Assembly: GCF_000003815.2 (NCBI RefSeq)
Contig: NC_049989.1
Location: 18,680,120-18,736,317 of the forward strand
Length of the DNA: 56,198 bases
Direction: 5' to 3'
Source: Branchiostoma floridae
Taxonomy: Eukaryota; Chordata; Leptocardii; Amphioxiformes; Branchiostomatidae
Shown: piece by piece, positions 19,501 to 26,805 of the stretch
Layout: each line of letters begins with the position of its first letter
Numbering within the stretch: the stretch's first letter is position 1
Translations under genes and position numbers: made by a program
Notes under the pieces: generated by a model
What the model was told of the DNA's origin: nothing
Seen by the model: only the letters and a program-made list of their open reading frames with translations
Database searches by the model: none

Positions 19501-20705
19501 CATCCTTCAGTCCTGCCTGACGACCCTGCGTGGGGAGATGAGTGCCTTACAGAAACAGATGGACGAACACACGGCCACTGTCATCAACTCTACTCAGGCA
19601 TGGAGGTATGTTCATTCTCACCCTTTTAGTGCCTAGTGGCCAGGCTTTCAGCTAGGATTTTATCATGGGGGGTCGAAATTTCTTGGCGAGTCAAGGTAAG
19701 TATTGTAGGGGGTCCAGGGGCATCCACCTTCCATGGTGCAGAGTTTTCAAGAATTTTGAGATGCCCTACCCTGGATTGAACCGGAGTTTCTCAGTTACCA
19801 GCTAGTTATATAGAGCCGGGAACTCCTGTGCTACTACATTTATACTATTTTATAGCTACAGGACATCCGTTGGTATGGAGGTACACAAAAAATCAAATTT
19901 TCACCGATTGTACACATCAAGAATTTTTATTTTCATACAGTCAAACCTGAACCAGTGAGAGCCTCTACACAAGGACTGACTAGAATAATTTTTGTCACAT
20001 TCTTTAAAGGACAAAATAATGAAGATGGAGCTCCTGAGGAAGAAGATGAAAAAGAGAAAAAGTAAAGTAATATGAATGTACACATATTATACACTAACAA
20101 ATAGCAATCTAACAAGGTATCATTACAGAGAGGGCATTAAAGGTTCAAGAGCTAAAACATGCACTCAAACCTGGTCGGACAACCACCTGGCACAGGCAAC
20201 CACCTTCATCCACATTAAAACAGTCCCATCTATTTTTCCCATTATTCTTATCTATAGTTACTGCAGTTAACCCCACCCGGTTCTCAGCAACCATTATACC
20301 TTTGTCTTGTCTTAAGTGGTTGCTGAATCTAGGTTTGACTGTACAATGTATATCAGGCTTTTAGCCAGGCATGCGTCACCTGGCGACTTACCAAGAAATT
20401 TGGTCCCCTATGATACAATCCGAGCTAAAAGCCTGCTGTATATCATTATGTGGTGGTATAAAGGGCAAGGTAAGAGCAAAGAACAAGGCTTGAATGTAAA
20501 ACATTAACTTTAAGTTTTCCATTTTTACCATAGGCACGTCGAGACCCAAGTCCAAGGTTTGAAGATGGCCGTTTCTCCGCCGACAACCCCGCCCAAGTCT
20601 CCAGATATTTCCCCACCTCAAGTACCGTTTCAAGGAACAGCACAAGGAGCGAAACAAGGACCACCGTTGTCCCCACCGGCCCTCAATGGTGTACAAACAA
20701 TGTGA
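2999..20705 (+). CDS. GOLGA3: GOLGA3 / golgin-160 orthologue, 16 visible exons
   Basis: Golgin-160 is a peripheral coiled-coil protein of the cytoplasmic Golgi face, linked in vertebrates to Golgi positioning, membrane traffic and apoptosis. Exons are 2999-4505, 5046-5581, 6243-6410, 8679-8777, 9284-9457, 10604-10773, 12342-12531, 13466-13625, 14196-14410, 14879-15044, 15293-15405, 15845-15961, 17557-17682, 18701-18870, 19492-19605 and 20534-20705. Joined they give 1398 residues plus TGA with every phase consistent. The human protein is about 1500 aa. Residues 1-330 form a Ser/Thr-rich basic head, about 334-1340 is coiled coil, and the tail is Pro-rich. Identity with human golgin-160 is recognisable by eye along the whole rod, for example KLEGQLE, EARAQLQGE, KEKFIMQAK-like and QKQMDEHT-like blocks. 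The true start is uncertain: exon 2999 is open from its acceptor, with the first in-frame ATG at 3032. About 60 residues between exons 5 and 6 are missing and may lie in the gap. Confidence 0.93.
4506..5045 (+). other. GOLGA3 intron 1
   Basis: It starts with a (GTTT)n run and contains a foldback element at 4791-5019 that ends about 25 bp before the next acceptor. Nothing else is recognised. Confidence 0.75.
4791..5019. mobile_element. Foldback element with ~85-bp imperfect inverted arms
   Basis: The left arm reads inward from ataggacataagaaattt through ctgatgacgttttgatgt. The right arm mirrors it, ending agaaaattcttattgtccta. No ORF is present. It fits a non-autonomous DNA element. Confidence 0.75.
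5046..5581 (+). CDS. GOLGA3: GOLGA3 exon 2
   Basis: This long coiled-coil exon enters in phase 1 (G|GT = Gly) and ends in phase 0 at CTGCAG|gtaggg. It contains the best conserved block, DWFQEQLKFTQEARAQLQGE, equivalent to the human QWYQQQLALAQEARVRLQGE segment, and a conserved EAEMLSREAAFEQLQ-like stretch. The donor GT is formed by the last G of a transposon target duplication plus the first T of the element. Confidence 0.95.
5575..6243 (+). mobile_element. hAT-like non-autonomous element forming GOLGA3 intron 2, with 8-bp TSD
   Basis: The element occupies 5583-6235 and is framed by a direct repeat TCTGCAGG at 5575-5582 and 6236-6243. It begins TAGGG and ends CCCTA. Its right part is clearly homologous to the left end of the 25068-25500 element (TAGGGGTGGGTACCGGTAC read inward). 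It consists of a near full-length copy (about 5795-6235) preceded by a duplicated left part (5583-5794). Intron 2 is 5582-6242, so the element is essentially the whole intron. The TIR start and 8-bp duplication are typical of the hAT superfamily. No transposase is encoded. Confidence 0.85.
6243..6410 (+). CDS. GOLGA3: GOLGA3 exon 3
   Basis: 56 codons, phase 0-0, flanked by ctatctgcag and the donor CAG|gtttgt. It encodes coiled coil from GKSVEAEMKLR to TATKQLQ. Its acceptor AG lies in the 3' copy of the TCTGCAGG duplication that frames the intron-2 transposon. An echo of its last about 27 nt plus donor recurs at 6638-6670. Confidence 0.93.
6638..6670 (+). repeat. Duplicate of the GOLGA3 exon-3 end with donor
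   Basis: The sequence gacacagcaaccaaacagct followed by gcaggtttgt repeats the exon-3 end and donor (6391-6416) with few changes. It is a single short copy inside intron 3. Confidence 0.75.
7192..7307. mobile_element. Small foldback element
   Basis: The ends actcttcttcagcg and cgctgaagaagagt are inverted repeats. The next about 20 bp inward, ending at gacagaac / gttctgtc, also pair imperfectly. The length is about 116 bp with no ORF. Confidence 0.65.
7823..7852 (+). other. G-quadruplex candidate
   Basis: Five or more runs of four to five G are separated by single T or TGGT loops. The G-rich strand is the sense strand of the GOLGA3 intron, so it could also fold in the pre-mRNA. Confidence 0.5.
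8070..8640 (+). mobile_element. Non-LTR retrotransposon 3' fragment (C-terminal Zn-knuckle module)
   Basis: An open frame to the TGA at 8385-8387 encodes a module often found at the C-terminus of LINE reverse transcriptases. It has a basic LR-V-x-H-LE-ERGRY core, an R-CKYC pair, an EDEMHF acidic turn, then CPHY with R. Downstream is an AT-rich tail ending gcaataataaag. Upstream RT sequence is missing (5' truncation). A different copy of the module lies at 43113-43385. Confidence 0.75.
8679..8777 (+). CDS. GOLGA3: GOLGA3 exon 4
   Basis: 33 codons, phase 0-0, acceptor gtgtacag and donor AAG|gtaggt. It encodes EDMGKVDVRFRQMKLEVSTK and on to QQEKNK, aligning with the human segment that includes KLREELAIKSGQVEHLQQE. 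Confidence 0.88.
9284..9457 (+). CDS. GOLGA3: GOLGA3 exon 5
   Basis: 58 codons, phase 0-0, acceptor tttttttccag and donor CTGCAG|gtgaac. The block GKDQLVEELRASRVVLEGEL matches human SKDQLISELKATRKRLDSEL, which fixes register and orthology. Confidence 0.93.
9458..9928 (+). other. Start of GOLGA3 intron 5 up to the gap
   Basis: No confident exon. The stretch from 9886 to the gap follows a cacag and has a short open frame with slight resemblance to the missing golgin segment, but it lacks a pyrimidine tract and cannot be judged because of the Ns. Confidence 0.4.
9929..10267. other. Assembly gap (339 N)
   Basis: The gap is flanked on the right by a GAGT/GGGA simple repeat. About 60 residues of human golgin-160, between the KELRQELMQV and NEALKKQIEEL segments, have no counterpart here. 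A 0-0 phase exon of about 190 nt would fit in or around this gap. Confidence 0.9.
10268..10445 (+). repeat. (GAGT)n-rich simple repeat
   Basis: Pure GAGT units run from about 10378 to 10432, with impure GGGA/GTGA flanks. This probably explains the adjoining gap. Confidence 0.9.
10604..10773 (+). CDS. GOLGA3: GOLGA3 exon 6, founder of the downstream cassette array
   Basis: The acceptor is attttgtccgtag. The exon runs from phase 0 to phase 2 and ends TCCAG|gtatgg. It encodes ENSSLKQKMADLQ to YENTVSLLS, matching human NEALKKQIEELQ to YENAVGILS. The last 98 nt plus donor are repeated in tandem in the following intron (10813-11934). Confidence 0.93.
10774..11990 (+). repeat. Tandem array of GOLGA3 exon-6 end + donor (eight copies)
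   Basis: The usual unit is 141 bp, 102 nt exon-like plus 39 nt intron-like. Exon-like parts are 10813-10914, 10954-11055, 11095-11196, 11236-11337, 11396-11497, 11537-11631 (7-nt deletion), 11671-11772 and 11833-11934, with a truncated ninth at about 11977. Each is preceded by ..gttag-AG, begins TAAGGC and ends in an intact GTATGG donor. In the phase left by exon 6, seven of eight stay open and in frame (34 residues each). Spacers are 39, 58 or 60 nt, very short for introns, so the copies may be decoys, mutually exclusive cassettes, or inert. Confidence 0.85.
12342..12531 (+). CDS. GOLGA3: GOLGA3 exon 7
   Basis: It enters in phase 2 (AG|T = Ser) with TAAGCTGCAGG and ends in phase 0 at CTACAG|gtgaga. 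It encodes the Gln-rich coiled coil from KLQDAVHEKEQVEQQLRLL to DGIEKQMLQLQ. The end of this exon is also repeated in tandem downstream (12743-13060). Confidence 0.92.
12733..13068 (+). repeat. Tandem array of GOLGA3 exon-7 end + donor (three copies)
   Basis: Exon-like parts are 12743-12805 and 12874-12936 (63 nt each, open, phase 0-0) and 13005-13060 (in-frame TGA after CAGATG). The first two are followed by GTGAGAAGC, as is exon 7 itself; the third has GTCAGAAG. The period is about 131 bp. Each 63-nt copy equals 21 residues, exactly three heptads. Confidence 0.85.
13066..13260 (+). mobile_element. SINE-tail repeat (dispersed family, copy 1)
   Basis: The sequence from ttaaatggaggtccc through cctggagttggtaatttac recurs, often inverted, at 32780-32960, 34690-34890 and in part at 35310-35350. 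It looks like the 3' body of the composite SINE at 35140-35390. Confidence 0.65.
13466..13625 (+). CDS. GOLGA3: GOLGA3 exon 8
   Basis: The acceptor is cccctctgcag. It runs phase 0 to phase 1 and ends GCAG|gtacgc. It encodes ASTHSEIETYRQRIVVLERD to RERGRLAG, aligned with the human region ending EHEKGKLTG. Confidence 0.92.
13645..13855. mobile_element. MITE, TACTGTAAATGCA family, copy 1
   Basis: About 211 bp with terminal inverted repeats TACTGTAAATGCA and TGCATTTACAGT. The interior is rich in ccgcgaa/ttcgcgg words and is the reverse complement of the 18466-18680 copy. A degenerate third copy lies at 14090-14180, just before exon 9. Confidence 0.85.
14090..14180. mobile_element. Partial MITE of the same family
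   Basis: Shares cttaaaaccaccgcaaac and taacgcgaaattaaatccc with the copies at 13645 and 18466. It runs into the pyrimidine tract of the exon-9 acceptor. Confidence 0.6.
14196..14410 (+). CDS. GOLGA3: GOLGA3 exon 9
   Basis: The acceptor is a strong tccctctccccag, phase 1, and the exon ends in phase 0 at AAACAG|gtaaag. HLEAVLARRETSLKELSAQA aligns with human ILETALAKREADLVQLNLQV. Degenerate copies of its 3' end follow at 14470-14636. Confidence 0.93.
14470..14636 (+). repeat. Degenerate duplicates of the GOLGA3 exon-9 end + donor
   Basis: One copy reads ggcaggagagggcaacaggt at about 14482 and then a donor-like gtaaggtctttggaa. A longer one (about 14535-14630) repeats the exon-9 end as aactggaggctgcacttaaa, then ggagagggcaaccagcaagg, and ends aaacag|gtgtaag. 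The longer copy has an in-frame TAG, so it is not usable as exon. Confidence 0.75.
14879..15044 (+). CDS. GOLGA3: GOLGA3 exon 10
   Basis: The acceptor is tatctctgcag, and the exon runs from phase 0 to phase 1 (GAAG|gtaaca). It encodes VAAKHSEMKRVEVKLKTLYQ to RQAGEQQAE, a Lys/Glu/Gln-rich coiled coil. Confidence 0.9.
15293..15405 (+). CDS. GOLGA3: GOLGA3 exon 11
   Basis: The acceptor is ttccttggtag. It enters in phase 1 (G|AT = Asp) and ends in phase 0 at ATCAAG|gtacag. It encodes DARQLRTRLLESRRHVERLQ and on to TDQIK. Confidence 0.9.
15630..15844 (+). repeat. T/C-rich minisatellite at the exon-12 acceptor
   Basis: Irregular tandem units of cacctgtttgtct and cacctgtatatct run directly into the acceptor cacctgtag|AAC. 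They provide the pyrimidine tract and several AG-free branch regions for exon 12. Confidence 0.8.
15845..15961 (+). CDS. GOLGA3: GOLGA3 exon 12
   Basis: 39 codons, phase 0-0, donor GCCAG|gtcagg. NLQWQVDQREKEASALKEKL matches human NLKWEVDQKEREIQSLKQQL. The acceptor (cacctgtag) is the last unit of a T/C-rich minisatellite. Confidence 0.93.
15962..17556 (+). other. GOLGA3 intron 12, with candidate internal promoter
   Basis: The first about 100 bp resembles the 3' end of a dispersed repeat (actgaagaagctgtacatag, then gctgaataaaagttc). A promoter-like cluster lies at 16856-16910. The remainder is AT-rich with nothing recognised. Confidence 0.5.
16856..16910 (+). promoter_or_regulatory. Candidate internal promoter in GOLGA3 intron 12
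   Basis: Within 55 bp there is a CRE-like TGACGTAA (16856), a TATA-like tataaaa (16884), an E2F-like GGCGGGAAAA (16893) and a YY1-like AAAATGGCTGCG. The local GC rises at about 16615-16680. About 0.5 kb downstream an ATG (17419) is open into exon 13. This is a motif-based inference only. Confidence 0.3.
17557..17682 (+). CDS. GOLGA3: GOLGA3 exon 13
   Basis: 42 codons, phase 0-0, acceptor ccttgaaccccag and donor AACCAG|gtaaag. LSSARKEKFIMQAKMSEMRA closely matches human LSMTQKDKFMLQAKVSELKN. The reading frame stays open upstream of the acceptor back to an ATG at 17419, so a retained 5' extension is possible. Confidence 0.94.
18466..18680. mobile_element. MITE, TTACTGTAAATGCA family, copy 2
   Basis: 215 bp with perfect 14-bp inverted ends TTACTGTAAATGCA / TGCATTTACAGTAA. 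It is the reverse-complement relative of 13645-13855 and lies 20 bp before GOLGA3 exon 14, inside its acceptor region. Confidence 0.85.
18701..18870 (+). CDS. GOLGA3: GOLGA3 exon 14
   Basis: The acceptor is ctcctttccccag, and the exon runs phase 0 to phase 2 (AGCAA|gtaggt). It encodes the linker after the main rod, TIKARLAKRSETEKPSVEDQ to TLLNPPSF, which parallels the human segment with SLLEELLRPPP. A MITE ends 20 bp before this exon. Confidence 0.9.
18871..20533 (+). other. GOLGA3 introns 14 and 15
   Basis: Intron 14 (18871-19491) shows nothing recognisable. Intron 15 (19606-20533) has a small foldback at about 20348-20443 with ends atcaggcttttagc / gctaaaagcctgctgtatat. Related aggcttttagct sequence recurs at about 20805 in the 3' region. 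Confidence 0.55.
19492..19605 (+). CDS. GOLGA3: GOLGA3 exon 15: last coiled-coil segment
   Basis: The acceptor is gttttcccaag, phase 2 at both ends, donor TGGAG|gtatgt. SCLTTLRGEMSALQKQMDEH matches human SCLQQLKQEMDSLQRQMEEH. Confidence 0.93.
20534..20705 (+). CDS. GOLGA3: GOLGA3 exon 16: proline-rich C-terminus and stop
   Basis: The acceptor is tttttaccatag, phase 2. It encodes RHVETQVQGLKMAVSPPTTP to NGVQTM and stops at TGA 20703-20705. A Pro-rich, uncharged tail after the coiled coil also occurs in the human protein, though with no clear sequence match. Confidence 0.88.
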
Positions 20706-23240
20706 CACAGTGATTTAGACATGTAAATAGTTTCATCATGGTGGTAAACCACTGGATAAGAAAGTTGTGTGTATACAACCAATTGTTAATATTCAGCAGG
20801 CTTTTAGCTCCCATTTAGTTATAGGGAGTCCATATTTCTTACTGACTGAGATTCACTAGGTGGTAAGTGCTACAGACAAGTTGAGGGGGGGGGCTGTCAA
20901 AGGCATCAACCTTCCATGCATGGTTTAGGCTTTTAGAGAATTTTAAGTTAAAATGGTGCATTCTGAGGTATCCTGAGGGGCAAATTACTGTCAAGGAGGT
21001 CACAGTTGCAGACAATCAGAATTTCATGCTTGTCCGAGGATCTGTTCCCCAGTCGGCAGTGTAATGGCCTCTTCAGTGCATCTACAATGTAGTTGTCTAG
21101 GACATCCAATTATTTTTAGAACAGTGTGTCCAATTTTTTTCCCCCCGTAAATCAGGTTCGTAGGGCCTGATGTTACCATCATGAAGATAAAGAACCGCCC
21201 ATAGCGATAACTGTATTTCTTCTCCCTAAGTCAGAAACATCAAGCTTAGGCAAGCTTGACTTCATTGACTCAATTGATGCCTTGGTGCATGCCTGGCCAA
21301 AAGCCAATGTTTCTGTGACCAACTGCCCTGTTTCTCAGGGCAATACATCCGCTATTCATTTATAGTGGCGAATATGTTAAACTGTATTTAAGGCCACAAC
21401 TTGAACTTGTCATTTTGTTTGGCCTCACAACCCCAGCCCCCTCCCCCCCATGAACTAACATGATGTATATAGCAATTATTGGTGACTTGGAGGATGAATT
21501 ATAATAAAAATATGTAAATAACTCACTGAGTGTTTGAAAATTTAGCGAGTTGATAATGTTGATATTAAACCCTTTGGGTGCAAGTCTTCACGGTTTCATT
21601 GGCTAAATAGGAAGTTGCAGTTCCAGCAAGCTGAAATTTACCAAATTAAACAAAACATGATCATAGAAATGCATTAACCAGCTTCAATCCTGTCGTTAAA
21701 CCAATCACAAACTAATTTGTGACTGTTTTAGAATGATCAGATTTTGTGCAAGATTGAACGACAATCAAAGTTTTTCTTTTCTTTTTGAGATGAAGAATAT
21801 ATAGTAATGGTTTAAATCAGGACTTTCAGTTGTAGATAATTTTAATGGTTTCCAGGGTTTAACCCTCTGCTCCTAAAGATAGCCATATTGTACAAAATGG
21901 GTATTGGATACAAGGGTTAAGGTAGTGGGCGCAACAGGGTTAAGGTAGTGTGCAGATGGCTATATTATATTGAATTGCATTTTTTTTGCCACATTTCACC
22001 ATATTTGCATATAGCAAATTAAAAAAGCAACAATTTAAGTACTTTGTTGCAATTGGAAGAGATTGAACAAGTTCCTGTAGATTTATATTTTAGAGTAGCT
22101 AATTTTAGAGAGATTTGGCGGCATTTTCTTGGGGTAGCTATGACGTTCAACGTAAGACATTGTACATAAAGAATTTTAAGCTGTCTCTCAACGTAAAGAC
22201 AAGCTTTTGCATTTTACCAATCCTTGCCATCTTATCTGTTGCTGTTAGGTCACTTCTTATTCTAAAACCAAAGGTTTTTTTGAAACAGTTATGTGCAATG
22301 TTTCATTATTAGGCAATGTATGATAATAGCAAATTATATGTTCTGTATCTTTATTTCATATGAAGTATTAATATAATGATACTACATGTATTTACTGTAC
22401 AGTAGTTGCATATATATAGTTGATACAAGTTAGTCCATAAGCTGTGTCTAAGATGCTTCTAGCACCTGGTGCCTTTGTAGAAGTACACCTATCTGAAGAT
22501 GTGGAACTGTTTTGTTTTTTGTCTTCAGTTGAACAGGTATAAGCCACATAATAGCCAGGTAGTTCACCTTTATCGGTGGGGTATCCTATATCCGTTGATT
22601 TTTCCAATTGCAATGTTTTCAAAATACTGCAGATTAAAACCAATGGCCGTCTGTTCGCTATCCCTAAATATTTTGTTTTGAAAAACAAAAAAAATGGATA
22701 TAGGTTACCCTATGGATAAAGGTGAACTAGCGCAACATGTATTTTAGCACCAGAACACACTCCTGGGTGCTTTGTAGAGCTAGATGAAAATGAGGAATGT
22801 GGATGGATAGTTTAAGGTTTACTCCCATAATTTTGCCTAGTACCTTATGGCTGCTACATTAAAAACTTAGAAAGAGACACAGGTGTTGAATGCATACTTG
22901 AGAATACATTGAAGGCCCCTTTATTTAGAGTAAGTGACAGAATTACAAAAATGGTGTGACAGTTAGCCTCATGCAAGTTCAAGGAAAAGGATATTCTTAC
23001 AGTTGAACATTAGATTTGATTACCTATGCATGTATATTGCTTGCATGTACTACCCACTAAAGAACACAGATGTTTTTCTTGTAGTGTTTACATCGAGTAT
23101 ACAATGTAAATCCCGTTTTTGAGCAACATCTTGCATGTTCAAGTTCTGAATTGAAGGAGTTCAGCATGTTTTTGAGGAACAACATTTTTGACACCAACTA
23201 TGTAACATTTGATCTTGTGCAATAAAGAAACTTTACAAGC
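20706..23240 (+). other. GOLGA3 3' UTR (probable) and polyadenylation signals
   Basis: AATAAA occurs at 21503-21508 and, in a stronger context (tgtgcaataaagaaacttt), at 23221-23226. The region is AT-rich without coding potential. A foldback element lies at 22555-22727, so if the distal signal is used the mRNA carries a hairpin. Confidence 0.5.
22555..22727. mobile_element. Foldback element, 'cctttatnnnnggggta' family, copy 1
   Basis: The left end agttcacctttatcggtggg and right end ccctatggataaaggtgaact are imperfect inverted repeats of about 45 bp. Relatives are at 30975-31180 and, more diverged, at 48825-48962. Confidence 0.7.
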
Positions 23241-24640
23241 TATATAATTAGATAAGCCCAAAATGTATGTTTCTTGTGTTTTATTTATTTACCACGCTGC
23301 TGCAGCTACATAAAGAAACAGCCAAGAAAACATGTTAAGACTCTGTGTAAGCACAAACAAACTAGTTTTATTTCTTTGCATGAGATCACACAAATTTTCT
23401 AAAGATTAGAACAAAGAATTTTATGTAAATCTATTTCCGCTCTGAACTTCTATTCATTGGCTATAACCAGACATTAACGTTGAAATCTGAATGCAGTGTT
23501 TTAATAGTTTGTACTACAATGAATGTGGTCAGATGATGATCTTCCGACAAAACGTTTGGCTAAACACCTGCTCTCAACATTGAATCTTACTATATATACA
23601 TGTAGATCTTTTTCTAAACTACAGCAAGCTCCTTGACTGCAGTAATATATGTAATTTTCCTGCATTTTTGAGAAACAGTGAAATAGTATGAACTTGTAGA
23701 TCACATATAATATGATTACACAGAACCAACGGAATTGTTTTTGAAAAACTTTATCATTACATTCACGTTCGTATATATGTAGATAGGTGTACAGTTGATA
23801 AATGATGGTACTAAGCAATACATCTTTAGTGTCCCTTTAAGTTATAATGCATAATTAAAAAGCATATGCATAAGATTACAAAAAAGAGTTAATGTAAGAC
23901 GTTCTTTCATTCTTGCAACAGAAAGATTCTGCTCTTCCCTCACAGTCTTCTGTGCCTGTACTCAGACTTCACACCAAACTATGTAGACATTTTTTAAACC
24001 AAAGGCTGTCCCGGTATAGGCTGGGTTAATCTTACCTTGCCACTTCAAAATTTGACAATTTGTGGAGACGGTCGGGGTGAGGGCTTGCATGTTTTGCGTT
24101 TGTGAGTGGGTGGATGCCCGAGAAGACTTCTCTGGTCCCATCCGGGCACATACATGAATATTTAAACTCTGAACTAACCAGATTTGACCCTTCATTCATT
24201 TACCTTCCATGGGTTACATGCCAGGAGCAAGGCCATTCACTACTGGTCCCAGCCCCGCCTTAATTTGGAGACTTGGTGCATTCTGTTTTATTGCTCTGGG
24301 TGCCAGACCAAGGCCGATTTAGACTTACTAGACTTAGTCTGAGCCTCATATCACTGTGCAATATGCAATGTGCAACATCGTTAGCACCCATGTGCAATAT
24401 CGTCCGTTTGCCTATATGTATACATGTCTCTCAGTTAGTTGTTATTATTTTGTTGATATGTACGTCGTTAAGAGATTTTAACTAATTGATACACGAAATG
24501 GTTTTAAAAATATATTCCACCAATCTCTTGACTTTAATTACCAATGTATTAGCATTATTAACTTGTTAGAATTTCCTTGTAAAATCGACGCAAGTCAGTC
24601 TGATTGACTGCCAACTTGATTAGATAAAGTTTGATTTGAT
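23241..24640. other. Intergenic, nothing recognised
   Basis: AT-rich, no ORF with protein-like composition. The part near 24240-24310 is partly repeated at about 24940-25010 and belongs to the same repeat block as the elements that follow. Confidence 0.5.
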
Positions 24641-24643
24641 TTC

Positions 24644-24793
24644 TTCGATGGCCCAAGACAGTGTACCCGCCAATCTAAATTAATGCTTAGGGAGTTAGAC
24701 TAGGGAGGCTTGGGCAGACCTAGTGAGGCAAAGCTTCCTCGGGCTCAAGTACCCGAAGTTCTAATTTAGATCGGTGGGTATACCGTCTTGGAA
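24644..24793. mobile_element. Foldback element, copy with empty site
   Basis: About 150 bp with inverted ends cccaagacagtgtacccgcc and ggtgggtataccgtcttgg. It is paralogous to 25015-25617. At the position where the latter carries the hAT-like element, this copy has a single agggag. Confidence 0.75.
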
Positions 24794-25014
24794 AGGTGAA
24801 TTAACTGCCTGCCAACCCAGTACAGTCTTGTAACAGGGGTAGTTTACATCATAACAATTTGTACAGGCCTATTTTTGCCATGTGTTTTAGGGGTATTTGT
24901 AGTTCATCCAGAGGCTGAATCTACTCAGTCCCTACTTGATTAAGAGACTTGGTGTAGTATGTTTTTAGATTATTACTCTGGGTGACAAACCAACGTAGGG
25001 GCCAGCGGCCGATT

Positions 25015-25617
25015 TCTTCGGTGGCCCAGGGCAGTATACCCGCCGATCTAAATTAATGCGTCGGGAGTAGGGCTGGGTACCGGTACAGAAAATTCAGGTC
25101 CAGGTCCGGTTCAGGTCCAGATGATCAGGTCCAGGTCCGGACCTGAACCTGGACCTGATTCAGTATGACTCATACCAATGGTCCATTTCACTACAAAGAA
25201 ATCTGTTTGGTGGAGTATTAGACTCACACTGGCGTTTTAAAATCCTACAACGCTAACTGCACCTGTACAATTGGCTGTAAAACTTGGTAGAAATTAATGT
25301 AAACTCTACTCTACTTCACTCTTGTTATTTTCTTCCACCTGCAAGCGCCAAAAGGTGTAAATGTCTGATAAAATAATATGTTAATTTTCTAATCGGTCCA
25401 ACATCCGGTCCACCTAATTTTTTCAGGTCCGGTTTTTCTGGACCGGTCCAATAAGAAAAACCGGTTTTGTACCGGTACGCTGTACCGATACCCAGCCCTA
25501 GTCGGGAGTAAAGACCAGGGAGTTTTGGGCAGGTCAAGTGAGGTGAGGCAAAACGTCCTCGGGCTAAAGTAACCGAAGTTCTAATTTAGATCAGCTGGCA
25601 TACTGTCTTGAGAAGCA
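25015..25617. mobile_element. Second foldback copy, split by a hAT-like element
   Basis: 25015-25067 and 25501-25617 together match 24644-24793. The interruption is the 433-bp element at 25068-25500. Confidence 0.8.
25060..25508. mobile_element. hAT-like non-autonomous element with perfect 8-bp TSD
   Basis: The element is 25068-25500, 433 bp. Ends are TAGGGCTGGGTACCGGTAC and the inverted gtaccgatacccagcccta. The direct repeat GTCGGGAG lies at 25060-25067 and 25501-25508. It encodes no protein. It is the same family as the intron-2 element of GOLGA3 and defines that family's ends and duplication length. Confidence 0.93.
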
Positions 25618-25619
25618 TC

Positions 25620-26430
25620 ACCTGGCTTTTCATACGTACTAGGTATCTACTGCATTTTCATACAAGCTAGGCATCTGTTGGATTTTCATGCTAGGTAATT
25701 GCTGCCTTTGTATTCACATTATGCTGCTTTTTCAGTCATGCTAGGCGTCTGCTGGCTTTTCATTCATGCTAGGCTTCTGCTGGATTTTCATTCATGCTAG
25801 GAATATACTGGCTTTTTATTCACACTATGCTGCTTTTTCATTCATGCTAGGAATCTGCTGGCTTTTCATTCAAGCTAGGCATCTACTGGACTTCCATTCA
25901 TGCTAGGCATATGTTGGCTTTTAATTCATGCTAGGAATCTGCTGCATTTTAATTCATGCTACTAGGTATCAGTTGGCTTTTCATTCAAGCTAGGCATCTG
26001 TTGGCTTTTAATTCTTGCTAGGTAACTGCTTGCTTTTCATCCATGCTAGGCATCTACTGGCTTTTCATTCATGCTAGGCATTTAATGGCTTTTCATTTAT
26101 GCTAGGTATCTGCTGCCTTTTCATTCACACTAGGTATCTGTTGCTTTTTCATTCACACTAGGTATATACTGGCTTTTAATCCATGCTAGGCAACTGCTGG
26201 TTTGTCATTTATGCTAGGCATCTGCTTGCTTTTCATTCATGCTATGCATATGCTACCTTTTCATTCATGCTATTGCTAGGCATATGCTGCCTTTTCATTC
26301 ATGCTATTGCTAGGCATATGCTGCCTTTTCATTCATGCTATTGCTAGGCATATGCTGCATTTTCATTCATGATAGGTATATGCTGCCTTTTCATTTATGC
26401 TAGTCATATGCTAGGCTTTTACAAAAAAGT
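25620..26430. repeat. 28-bp noncoding minisatellite, homologous to the LRR-receptor coding repeat
   Basis: About 28 imperfect units of ctaggcatctgctggctttt plus cattcatg. Read on the minus strand a unit says M-N-E-K-P-A-D-A-stop. It equals the 24-bp coding unit of 26836-27558 plus a 4-bp CTAG insertion. It lies beyond the AATAAA of the receptor gene, so it is probably not in its mature mRNA. A decayed transition zone runs to about 26570. Confidence 0.85.
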
Positions 26431-26723
26431 CTATTGGCATTTCATCATATGTTAGCTTCTCTTGTATGTCACCTGCTGGCCTCTTGTAAATGCTATCTGC
26501 TGGCTTTTGATACAAGAGTTGCTGTCTGCTAGCTGCTCATATAAGCCAGTCACATTCTAGCCCTTCATAAAGGACAAATGTCGCATAAATATAAAGTGTA
26601 AAACGTTGATGTGGAACATACACGAGTTATCTTGTATTTGGCTAAGCGGTCATAGAAATGAACTAAACCAAATGTATCCAAAGGCTTAAGGTTTCTGAAT
26701 TTTTAATGAAGTTCAGATGAGCC

Positions 26724-26729
26724 TTTATT
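26724..26729 (-). promoter_or_regulatory. Polyadenylation signal AATAAA of the LRR receptor
   Basis: TTTATT on the + strand is AATAAA on the minus strand, about 80 nt after the stop codon at 26806-26808. Confidence 0.65.
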
Positions 26730-26805
26730 GAGGACTTGAGTCATTGCCAGAGATTAGTAGCGGCGTGGGGTGCCAGGGGCATCCTTGACATAATTACCGG
26801 TCTTT

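Noticed and set aside
25620-26430. CRISPR array from regular 28-bp units
   Set aside because: Head-to-tail minisatellite without unique spacers, homologous to the neighbouring coding repeat.
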